From JAXLWB01 sp046328715 (GTDB lineage Bacteria > Chloroflexota > Anaerolineae > Caldilineales > Caldilineaceae): 64,000 bases of DNA. How positions within the stretch are numbered: position 1 is the stretch's first letter; every line of letters starts with the position of its first letter. Positions 36,460 through 43,749 of the stretch are shown piece after piece. The position numbers were made by a program, and so were the translations under genes. The notes under the pieces are model-generated. The model worked only from the letters and a program-made list of their open reading frames with translations, was not told the DNA's origin and did no database searches. The stretch spans positions 124,001-188,000 of the forward strand of contig JAXLWB010000017.1 of NCBI GenBank assembly GCA_046328715.1, in the 5' to 3' direction.

Positions 36460-37646
36460 GCAAAGAAATCCTCATCTCCGGCAGTCAGGTATTTCTTGGC
36501 TTTCTTTGGATTCGGCTCGATCCCTAGTCCCGGTCGATCCCAGACATCGATAAAGCCGTTCTTGACAATCGGATCGGGTAGCCATTCGACAATGTCGTTC
36601 CACCATTCGGGACGACCAATTGGATACTCGAAGGCGATGTAGTTTTGAGGCATGGCTGCTGATGATTGTACCAGCGCAGCCAATCCAATCAGCCCGTCGA
36701 TCACTCCGTGGGGGGCCATCAAAACTCCGTGCAGATCGGCAAATTCAGCGACCCACTTGAGCTCGGCCAGCCCTCCTACATCTGCCGGATCGGGGCCGAC
36801 CACGCTCACGGCTCGCTTTTCGATCAAGTCGATAAAGTTCTGGCGCAAATAAATTTCCTCGCCAGTGTGGATCAAGGTTGAGGTACTCTGCGTCACTTCG
36901 CGATAGAGATCGGCTAGCACGAACGGTGTATAATCGCCAGTGATCATATCTTCGAGCCACATCAGATTGTAGGGTTCACAAGCCTTGGCAAAACGAATGG
37001 CATCGGGTACGGTGAAGCCGGGACCACAGTCCAATGCCAGACCGATTTCATCGCCCAGCACCTCTTTCATGGCTTCGACACAGGCAAGCAAATGTTTTAA
37101 GCCCCGCTCGGTCAGCAGCCCACGGTTGACGTAACGTCCGGGTGGATTGACTTCCCCATAGTAAAGGTTAGGCACGGTGTAGGGCATCTGGCTGTGAAAG
37201 GCAATGCCTTCTTTGACAATCGTGAAGCCTTCCTTGCACTCCTTCATCTTTGCCACATCTTCGGCATAATCTTGGGGTGAATAACCCTTCATTGGGAAAC
37301 GTACCCCGCCGTTGTAGACTCGCACCTTGTCTCGCACCTTGCCGCCGAGCAGTTTGTAGACTGGCAAATTCGCTGCCTTGCCTGCAATGTCCCACAGCGC
37401 AAACTCAATCGCACTGACAGCGCTGCCCCACGGCTTGAAGGCTCCCAAACGGCGAATTTTCATCATCACTCGCTCGACATTGGTGGGGTCTTCGCCGACA
37501 ATCAGATCCTTATAAAAGAGCACCTGCGGTTTGACATAGGGCTTGGACGACTCAATTTCCCCATAACCGCTGATGCCTTCGTCAGTGACAATGCGTACGA
37601 TCGGGCTTTGTCCAATGACGGCGCACTTGAGATCAATGATTTTCAT
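36456..37646 (-). CDS. Mandelate racemase/enolase-superfamily sugar-acid dehydratase
   Basis: This 396-residue protein has the superfamily layout: a capping N-terminal domain (VRIVTDEGISGYGEIE) and a barrel with metal ligands in LALDCGPGF (Asp), MWLEDMI (Glu) and HTGEEIYL (Glu). The His in VLMAPHGVIDG is a probable catalytic acid/base. This fits galactonate- or similar aldonate dehydratases. AGGAG precedes the ATG. Neighbouring Gfo/Idh dehydrogenases would supply oxidised sugars. The substrate is not resolved. Confidence 0.9.
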   Translation of the reverse strand: MKIIDLKCAVIGQSPIVRIVTDEGISGYGEIESSKPYVKPQVLFYKDLIVGEDPTNVERVMMKIRRLGAFKPWGSAVSAIEFALWDIAGKAANLPVYKLLGGKVRDKVRVYNGGVRFPMKGYSPQDYAEDVAKMKECKEGFTIVKEGIAFHSQMPYTVPNLYYGEVNPPGRYVNRGLLTERGLKHLLACVEAMKEVLGDEIGLALDCGPGFTVPDAIRFAKACEPYNLMWLEDMITGDYTPFVLADLYREVTQSTSTLIHTGEEIYLRQNFIDLIEKRAVSVVGPDPADVGGLAELKWVAEFADLHGVLMAPHGVIDGLIGLAALVQSSAAMPQNYIAFEYPIGRPEWWNDIVEWLPDPIVKNGFIDVWDRPGLGIEPNPKKAKKYLTAGDEDFFA

Positions 37647-37748
37647 GGTTGACTCCTGTAAGGTGCAAGGGGCAGGGTGCAGAATGCAATTCGTTATTTT
37701 TACACCAGGTACTCTGCCTACGGCACTAATCAGATTGGACAGGGGATC

Positions 37749-37840
37749 GGTACGCGGATGACACAGATCGCACGGATCAATGCGAATTTTTATCTGTTTT
37801 ATCCGTATTGATCCCGTTTTTCCCGTGTCATCTGCGTACC
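37749..37840. repeat. Imperfect inverted repeat of GGATGACAC/ATCCGT words
   Basis: GGTACGCGGATGACAC and following bases (37749-37781) pair imperfectly with 37807-37840, which ends GTGTCATCTGCGTACC. The outer 16 positions match at 15 or so. It lies between the Gfo/Idh and enolase-superfamily genes on the minus strand. It is a member of the word-repeat class. Confidence 0.7.
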
Positions 37841-37864
37841 GGTCACGCAGTTTTCCTATTGGGT

Positions 37865-38914
37865 CTACAGCGGAAATTGAACTCGTCTACCTTCTCGTGC
37901 CGATTGATAAGCGCCCAGTACCATCTCGACCGAAACTCGGCCATCATGTCCAGAAACGGGCACGGGTGTGTCATATTTAATCGAGTCGATGAAAGGACGG
38001 GGCACGTTGGCCAGCCGTTCGCCATGTTGCGCCGGGATCGGAATGCCCAAATCGACCCACTTGGGCTCCTCTTTGGTGTAGAGCTTGAGCGCTACCGCCC
38101 CAGTAGGAGCGTTGCTGGTCGAGACTAAATCATCATGGTTCTGGATCAGAACTCCTTTATCCCCGTAAATTTCAGTCGTGTTTTCCCCTGCAAGTGTCAC
38201 CGACGAGTTGACCAGTTCCACCATTGCACCGCTGGCAAATTTGTAGATGGCGACACCGGTATCGTCGGGTGCAATCGTGGTTAAGGTGTTCTCGATCTCG
38301 GCCATCACGCTAATCGGTTTGCCCAGCATCCAATGGATAAAGTCGGTGGCGTGACTGGCATCGTCCATAAACATGCCCATGTTTTTGACTGGATCGTAGT
38401 GCCAGCGGGTCGGGCCGTTGACGAAACTGTCGCTGAAGAGCACCGGGATACAATGGCGGCGGCGCAGCAAGCCAATGCGGCCTAACACCCCAGCATCGAC
38501 TAATTCCTTCATCTTCTGGTTGGAGGGGTCGTGGCGCATCTGGTAGGCCATGCCAAACTTGACTCCTGCTTTGTCACAGGCGGCGATCATCCGATCGCAG
38601 TCGGCCAGGGTCAGTGCCATCGGCTTCTGGCAGAGAATGTGTTTACCCGCTGCGGCAGCCGCCATCACAAACTCAGCATGGCGATTGGTCTCGCAGGTGA
38701 CGATGACGGCTTGAATGGCGGGATCGTTCAGAACGTCCTCGACATGGGGCGAGTAATTCATGCCGAATTTGTCCGCCGCCGCTTTGCCACGCTCTTCGTT
38801 GTCGTCCCAACACCTAACCAACTTGACATCATCGAAGCCGAGCATCTTCTGGCAATAGACATTGGAATGGCCGTGGGCAAAGGAGATGATGCCGAAGCCG
38901 ATAGGAGCAGTCAT
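37865..38914 (-). CDS. Gfo/Idh/MocA family oxidoreductase
   Basis: This 349-residue NAD(P)-dependent dehydrogenase has an N-terminal Rossmann start (IGFGIISFAHGHSNVYCQKM), VIVTCETNRHAEFVMAA, the family motif CQKPMALTLADCDRM and a C-terminal DDASHATDFIHWMLG with the conserved His. GGGAA precedes the ATG. It is about one-third identical in pattern to the pair at 41624-43620 but clearly a different subgroup. It probably oxidises a sugar or cyclitol used by the adjacent enolase-superfamily enzyme. Confidence 0.9.
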   Translation of the reverse strand: MTAPIGFGIISFAHGHSNVYCQKMLGFDDVKLVRCWDDNEERGKAAADKFGMNYSPHVEDVLNDPAIQAVIVTCETNRHAEFVMAAAAAGKHILCQKPMALTLADCDRMIAACDKAGVKFGMAYQMRHDPSNQKMKELVDAGVLGRIGLLRRRHCIPVLFSDSFVNGPTRWHYDPVKNMGMFMDDASHATDFIHWMLGKPISVMAEIENTLTTIAPDDTGVAIYKFASGAMVELVNSSVTLAGENTTEIYGDKGVLIQNHDDLVSTSNAPTGAVALKLYTKEEPKWVDLGIPIPAQHGERLANVPRPFIDSIKYDTPVPVSGHDGRVSVEMVLGAYQSAREGRRVQFPL

Positions 38915-38930
38915 AGTTTATTCCCGTTGT

Positions 38931-39773
38931 TTAGAACACCTTTGTTTCCTTCTCAGGAATGCGATCTTCAGTCGGTCGCAGATTGTGGGGCCAATGTCCA
39001 CTCGGATCGCTGCCGCGGGCAATGATGCTGTTGCGCCGCCAGCCCTTGAGTTCACGTACATCCGGTGAGACAAAGCGCATCGTCAAGCCGCAACGCCGCC
39101 GATTGGAGAGATTCGGCTCTGAACCGTGCAGCAGTAGATCGGAATGGAGCGACATCTGCCCAGCTTTGAGTTCAAAGGCAACTGGCGCATCACCATAACT
39201 TTCCGGTGTGCGCACTGTTTGATTCAACACATTGTTCTCATCGGCGCTGCTGCGCTCAAACATGATCTGCCCGTGCAGATGCGAACGTGGAATTACGGTC
39301 ATAGCACCATTTTCAATGTCAGTGTCATCGATTGCCAGCCAGACGGTGACCGTTTTGCTGGGTGTCAGAGGCCAATAGGACGCGTCCTGGTGAAAGCTGA
39401 CTCGTTTCCCATCGCCCGGCATCTTGGCAAAATAGTGAGTCGCCCAGCAGATCAGGTTTTCGCCGAGTAGATCTTGCACATGGTCGAGAATGCGCGGCGT
39501 CATCACCAAGTCGTAGATCTCCGTGCAGTAACTTTGCCAGCCGTTGATCGAGTAACTATCCCAGCCTTTGGCATTAGCGCGCGCCATCAGATCATTGAAG
39601 GCGGCACGGTGCGCTTCGATCTCAGAAGCGGAAAATATATCCAACGGCAAAATGTAGCCCAGCTCATTGTACTGCTGAATCTGCGTCGGCGTCAGCACTT
39701 TGGGGTGCGGATTCTCAATCGGAAAGAACTGCAACGTTCTCTGCAAATCTGGAAAAGCGGTATGTTCGGACAT
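38931..39773 (-). CDS. Phytanoyl-CoA dioxygenase (PhyH) family protein 1
   Basis: This 280-residue Fe(II)/2-oxoglutarate oxygenase has the facial triad in VSFHQDASYW (His and Asp) and LLLHGSEPN (distal His), with Arg in RRRCGLTMRFV for 2-oxoglutarate. The pattern AIDDTDIENGAMTVIPRSH is typical of PhyH. I choose ATG 39773 because GAGG lies five bases before it; an in-frame GTG is two codons upstream. It is 16 bases upstream of the Gfo/Idh gene. The hydroxylated substrate is unknown. Confidence 0.9.
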   Translation of the reverse strand: MSEHTAFPDLQRTLQFFPIENPHPKVLTPTQIQQYNELGYILPLDIFSASEIEAHRAAFNDLMARANAKGWDSYSINGWQSYCTEIYDLVMTPRILDHVQDLLGENLICWATHYFAKMPGDGKRVSFHQDASYWPLTPSKTVTVWLAIDDTDIENGAMTVIPRSHLHGQIMFERSSADENNVLNQTVRTPESYGDAPVAFELKAGQMSLHSDLLLHGSEPNLSNRRRCGLTMRFVSPDVRELKGWRRNSIIARGSDPSGHWPHNLRPTEDRIPEKETKVF

Positions 39774-39790
39774 AGGCACCTCGTGAATGG

Positions 39791-39874
39791 GAAAAAGTTG
39801 AAGAGTTGAAAAGTTGAAGAGTGGAAAAGTGACAAATTACGTTTCCACTTTTCCACTCTTCAACTCTTCTCAAC
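39791..39874. repeat. Word-repeat inverted repeat between the two PhyH genes
   Basis: AGTTGAAGAGTGGAAAAGTG (39812-39831) pairs perfectly with 39846-39865, a 20-base stem with a 14-base loop. Further octamers (AAGTTGAA, GAGTTGAA) extend the left arm to 39791. The stop codon of the upstream PhyH gene (39872-39870) lies in the right arm. Confidence 0.85.
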
Positions 39875-40796
39875 AAATCATTCCCTGCTTCCCCTCTGGT
39901 CCGTGCGCAATCGGATTTTCGCCGATCCAACGCTCATCGACCGGCTCGGAGGCAAGTTGATAACGAGTATCGCTGGTGAGGCGGATGCGGTTGCTGTTGT
40001 TGTCCAGGCTGCAATGAACCAGGAAGACCGAAAAGATCAGCACGTCGCCCATGCGGTAATCAGTGGTCAGCCAGCGGCCACCGAGGCGAGCGCGCAGGGT
40101 CACCGGATCACGCGAGAGCCAGCCGCCAGGGGTGATATTGCCGCCGCCGCCCATCTTGGTATAGCCAGGGCCGACTTTGTTCTCACAGAACTTGTCCACG
40201 TCCTTCGAGCCATAGCCATTGACCAGGCGCTGGTTGAGATGGGACTTTTCAAGAACCATCAATCCGCCCATCTCCCGTGGCACATCACCATAGGGCGTCC
40301 AGGCCGTATAAAGATTCTTGGTACCGCGTCCCATGTAGACAATATCCATATGCGGCGGTGTCGCCAATCCAGGTGAAACGGCCCGAATCCAGGTAAAATC
40401 AAAATGGCGCACCGGGCCGCCGAGGAACTGCTCGAACATCGCTATCATCGGCCCAGCATAGACCACCTTCTGGACAGAAGGGTTCTTCACTGCAATGTCT
40501 GGTTTGAAAGCAACACGCGCTTCGGGGGCAGCGATCCCTTCCACCAGCGGATGGCTGAGATCGATGTGCCCTTCGGCTGCTAGTTTCTCCAACATCGACA
40601 TGCGCGCTGCCATCACATCGTCTCGGTTGAGTAAGCCACGAAAGAGCAGATAGCCTTCTTCTTGCATGTGCCGTTGCAGAGCATCGTGTTTGCCCAACAA
40701 GGGCGAGCAATCCGTCAGCTCGCCAAAGAGGCTAGGTGAGGTGTCAATTTGCTTTTTGGCAGATGTGAGGTGTGACAGAGTCGGCGAATTCAGCAT
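39870..40796 (-). CDS. Phytanoyl-CoA dioxygenase family protein 2
   Basis: This 308-residue protein has the PhyH metal triad in TPPHMDIVYMGRG (His-x-Asp) and LVHCSLDNNSNRIRLTSDTRY (distal His and Arg). MQEEGYLLFRGLLNRDDV is the usual N-terminal family segment. The ATG at 40796 has GGAGA correctly spaced; six upstream codons are also open. It shares little with PhyH protein 1, so the two are not a recent duplication. It is the first gene of this minus-strand run, divergent from the small plus-strand pair. Confidence 0.88.
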   Translation of the reverse strand: MLNSPTLSHLTSAKKQIDTSPSLFGELTDCSPLLGKHDALQRHMQEEGYLLFRGLLNRDDVMAARMSMLEKLAAEGHIDLSHPLVEGIAAPEARVAFKPDIAVKNPSVQKVVYAGPMIAMFEQFLGGPVRHFDFTWIRAVSPGLATPPHMDIVYMGRGTKNLYTAWTPYGDVPREMGGLMVLEKSHLNQRLVNGYGSKDVDKFCENKVGPGYTKMGGGGNITPGGWLSRDPVTLRARLGGRWLTTDYRMGDVLIFSVFLVHCSLDNNSNRIRLTSDTRYQLASEPVDERWIGENPIAHGPEGKQGMIC

Positions 40797-40893
40797 TGTT
40801 TCTCCGTTGAACATATGAATTTGCTAACCAAAATGAGTCAATTCATGGTATACTAACAACGATGTATAAAGCTAGTTTCGTAGGGATTTGTTT

Positions 40894-41235
40894 ATGGCCC
40901 CTGGTAAACGTTGGACAGTGACAGATCGAGACAAGAATCGTATCTATTTGTCCGAAGAACGTTGGCTTCATATTGTTGATAGTAACAATCATCCAGAAAT
41001 GGTTCCGTTTGAGGAATACCTAAAACTGGCCATCCAAAGAGCCAAGCGACAACAAGAACCACTGAATCCGCGCAAATATCGTTACTCGTTACATTTTGAT
41101 GATTTGCCCGCAGGGTTCAACCATATTGTTGCAATTGTAGTGTTTGGCTTTGATGTAGATATTCACGGTGTCACAGTCGCAAACAATTATGTAGCGACAG
41201 CATTCATGAAACATATCCTCCCAAAAAATCGATAA
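40894..41235 (+). CDS. Small BECR-nuclease-like protein, putative toxin
   Basis: This 113-residue soluble protein starts at ATG 40894 with TAGGGA seven bases upstream. It reads KRWTVTDRDKNRIYLSEERW, then HIVDSNNHPEM, LNPRKYRYSLHFDDLP, FNHIVAIVVFGFDV and ends NNYVATAFMKHI. A His after ERW, a basic middle and a C-terminal TAF strand are the layout of phage/barnase-EndoU-type (BECR) nuclease domains. That match is from memory and unverified. The DUF2283 gene starts two bases after it, an arrangement typical of toxin-antitoxin or nuclease-immunity pairs. Confidence 0.65.
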   Translation: MAPGKRWTVTDRDKNRIYLSEERWLHIVDSNNHPEMVPFEEYLKLAIQRAKRQQEPLNPRKYRYSLHFDDLPAGFNHIVAIVVFGFDVDIHGVTVANNYVATAFMKHILPKNR

Positions 41236-41237
41236 CT

Positions 41238-41615
41238 ATGAACCAGAACTTTACCTATTCATATGATCGCGAAGCAGATGTTCTGTACATTAGCTTTTCT
41301 CCAGGAGAGGTGCCAACAGCGGCTGTTGAGTTGAATGAGAATATCCTGCTCCGCTTCAATCAAAAAGAACAGCGTGCGATTGGGCTCACACTTATGGATT
41401 TTTCTGTACTTGTTCAACTTACGCAACTTGGCCCACGAAGTTTCCCATTATCTGGGTTGTCTGAACTTGAGCCTGAATGGCAGCAAATGGTAATCGGCAT
41501 CATCACATCCCCACCTGTCAATCAGATTCTCAAAGTTTCTAGTTTTACCCCTTCGATGGCTGAAATCATTCCCATCACATCAGTTGAAATGCCATCTGTG
41601 CTTGAATACGCCTGA
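41238..41615 (+). CDS. DUF2283 family protein, putative antitoxin
   Basis: This 125-residue protein has the DUF2283 signature FTYSYDREADVLYISFSPGE followed by LNENILLRFNQKEQRAIGLTLMDFS. DUF2283 proteins are small, and several are encoded next to small nuclease-like partners. Residues after 70 are an extension beyond the usual core. It lies two bases after the nuclease-like gene and nine bases before the convergent Gfo/Idh stop. An antitoxin role is inferred only. Confidence 0.75.
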   Translation: MNQNFTYSYDREADVLYISFSPGEVPTAAVELNENILLRFNQKEQRAIGLTLMDFSVLVQLTQLGPRSFPLSGLSELEPEWQQMVIGIITSPPVNQILKVSSFTPSMAEIIPITSVEMPSVLEYA

Positions 41616-41623
41616 TTGCGCGA

Positions 41624-42616
41624 CTACCTCACATACTCTACTTTCTCGCTATGTAGCGACTCAATCGCAGCCGCAATCACCTTCTGCGCCGCCAAGCCCT
41701 CTGCGCCTGAACCGTCGATCTGATCGGGTGGGACGCCATCAGTCACTTGGCGTAGGAAGGTGTGGATGCGCTCGCGGAAGGTATCGTTGAACTCTCGATA
41801 GCCGCCGAAGAGCGGGTTAGTGTAAACGGTCTTTTCCAGATTGCCGGCTGGATAAAGCGTAGCTTCACGATACATGTCGTCGATTACAAAACGCCCATTG
41901 ACTCCAGCAACCTCGCAGCGCTCCATCGGATGACCGCGCTGAATGTCGTAGCTGCCAGTCAACGTGCCCACGCAGCCATTTTTGAAGCGCATGTTGAAGA
42001 CGGCGGTGGACCAAATCTTGCGCCCGGGTGCCTTGGTAGCAAAACAATGCACGGCCTCGATGTCGCCACAGAAGTAGCGCATCACGTCGATCGTGTGTGG
42101 ATGCAGTGCCTTGAGGTGAAACCAGGGCGAGGTCTCGCGTGGGTTCATGATCCACATGCTCATGTTAATAAAGAGCTGATGACCGATACGTCCTTCCTCG
42201 ACCCACCGTTTGGCAATGCGTGCCGCTGGCGTAAAGCGATGGTTGAGGTTGATGCCATAGCGCACGCCTTTACGCTTGGCCGTTGCAACCATCTCCTCGG
42301 CCTCTTCGATCTCGTTGGAGATTGGCTTCTCGCCCAGCACATTGCAGCCAAACTCCAGCGCCTGGATCGTCGGCAAATGATGCTCGCTGCCATACTCGTG
42401 ACCACCGGTGGCGACACTCACCACATCAGGACGTTCCGCTTCGAGCATCGTTTGTACGTCGTAGTAGGCTTTTACCCCGAACTTGGCAGCTCCAGCGTCG
42501 GCGCGCTCCTTGTTCCAATCGCACACCGCTACGAAGTTCGCCAGTTCGTCCTCTTTGTACATGGTGGAATGGATATTGCCGATAGGTCCCATTCCAATGA
42601 CCGCGGTTTTTAACAT
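41624..42616 (-). CDS. Gfo/Idh/MocA oxidoreductase, tandem copy B
   Basis: This 330-residue protein has AVIGMGPIGNIHSTMY, VLGEKPISNEIEEAEEMV and a substrate region YGINLNHRFTPAARIAKRW, PWFHLKALHPHTIDVMRYFCGD. It is very like the next gene upstream, with the same YGINLNHRF, SPWFH and HPH motifs. The two stop and start within two bases of each other, so they form a tandem duplication in one operon. The substrate is unknown. Confidence 0.92.
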   Translation of the reverse strand: MLKTAVIGMGPIGNIHSTMYKEDELANFVAVCDWNKERADAGAAKFGVKAYYDVQTMLEAERPDVVSVATGGHEYGSEHHLPTIQALEFGCNVLGEKPISNEIEEAEEMVATAKRKGVRYGINLNHRFTPAARIAKRWVEEGRIGHQLFINMSMWIMNPRETSPWFHLKALHPHTIDVMRYFCGDIEAVHCFATKAPGRKIWSTAVFNMRFKNGCVGTLTGSYDIQRGHPMERCEVAGVNGRFVIDDMYREATLYPAGNLEKTVYTNPLFGGYREFNDTFRERIHTFLRQVTDGVPPDQIDGSGAEGLAAQKVIAAAIESLHSEKVEYVR

Positions 42617-42618
42617 AG

Positions 42619-43620
42619 CTACACCTTCGCTACCTCGACTACGCCCCCGCCCTCATGTGACTGAATCGCAGCTTCAATGATCTCCTGTACTGCCAATCCT
42701 TCCTTGCCTGATGCTTCAAACTCTTCCAACGGCACTTCCTGATGCACTTGTTCGAGGAAGCGATGGATGCGATTGGTAAAGGTGGCGTTGAAACCGCTCA
42801 AGCCACCCATGATCGAGTTACGGATTACGGTCAATTCGTTGCTGCGGCGGGGATAGAGGGTCAGTTCCTCGTAGAGATTGTCGAGCACAAAGCGCCCTTC
42901 GGTGCCCATGACTTCGCAGCGTTCGAGATTGTGCGACGGATTGGTATCATAGCTGCCGGTAAGATGACCGACAACGCCGTTCTCAAACTCCAGGTTGACC
43001 TGAACGTTCGACCAGCAGATGCGCCCTGGCGCATGGTTGAAGAAGGCGTGAACCCGCTTCACATCGCCGCAGAAGTAGCGCATGATGTCGAGCGAATGGG
43101 GATGAAGGGCACGAATGTGGAACCAGGGCGAAGTCTCGTTGGGGTTGCCGATCCACATCGTCATATTGATCAGCAGCAGATGGCCTAGTTTGCCCTCATT
43201 GACCCACTGTTTGGCCTTGGCGGCTGGCGGCACAAAGCGGTGATTGAGGTTGATGCCATAGTAGACCCCCTTCTCCTCTGCCTTTTTGACCATGGCTCGT
43301 GCCTTGACGATGTCGTTCGAGATCGGCTTTTCGCCCAGCACATTGAGACCGGCTTCCAGACATTGCATGGTCGGCTCATAGTGATCGCCACCATTTTCCT
43401 TGCCCGCGGTCGTCACGCTAACCATGTCCAGTTGCTCGTGTTTGAGCATCTCTTCCACGCTGTAATAGGCCTTAGCTCCATACTTGGCAGCGGCTTTGTC
43501 TGCCTTTTCGGGGATAATATCGCAAACAGCCACTAAGTCTGCCAGTGGATCGGCGACGTAAACCGGTGCATGTGTGTTGCCGATGTTGCCCATGCCGATG
43601 ATGCCGACGCGTAGTGCCAT
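42619..43620 (-). CDS. Gfo/Idh/MocA oxidoreductase, tandem copy A
   Basis: This 333-residue dehydrogenase has VGIIGMGNIGNTHAPVYV, VLGEKPISNDIVKARAMV, YGINLNHRFVPPAAKAKQWV and SPWFHIRALHPHSLDIMRYF. AGGAG lies correctly before its ATG, so it is the leading gene of the pair. Its copy follows two bases later. Divergence in the C-terminal third suggests different but related substrates, or a heteromer. Confidence 0.92.
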   Translation of the reverse strand: MALRVGIIGMGNIGNTHAPVYVADPLADLVAVCDIIPEKADKAAAKYGAKAYYSVEEMLKHEQLDMVSVTTAGKENGGDHYEPTMQCLEAGLNVLGEKPISNDIVKARAMVKKAEEKGVYYGINLNHRFVPPAAKAKQWVNEGKLGHLLLINMTMWIGNPNETSPWFHIRALHPHSLDIMRYFCGDVKRVHAFFNHAPGRICWSNVQVNLEFENGVVGHLTGSYDTNPSHNLERCEVMGTEGRFVLDNLYEELTLYPRRSNELTVIRNSIMGGLSGFNATFTNRIHRFLEQVHQEVPLEEFEASGKEGLAVQEIIEAAIQSHEGGGVVEVAKV

Positions 43621-43637
43621 GTTAATTTCTCCTTATT

Positions 43638-43749
43638 GATCGTGAAGCGTGATGCGTGATTCGTGAGGTACAAGTCTTACTCCATTCTGCTCTTGGCTTG
43701 CTCCGAGTGGAGATAACACTAAATTCACGGATCACGTTTCACGCATCAC
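43638..43749. repeat. Heptamer-word inverted repeat upstream of Gfo/Idh pair
   Basis: Four CGTGAxx heptamers (43641-43668) face TTCACGGATCACGTTTCACG and CATCAC (43724-43749). Most positions pair with a few mismatches; the middle (about 55 bases) holds no gene. The right arm overlaps the 3' end of the GT-C gene. It is a member of the word-repeat class. Confidence 0.75.

Noticed and set aside
41762..42613. Long plus-strand open frame (283 codons) opposite the Gfo/Idh gene
   Set aside because: It is the antisense of a clear Gfo/Idh gene with strong motifs and contains no recognisable protein pattern itself.
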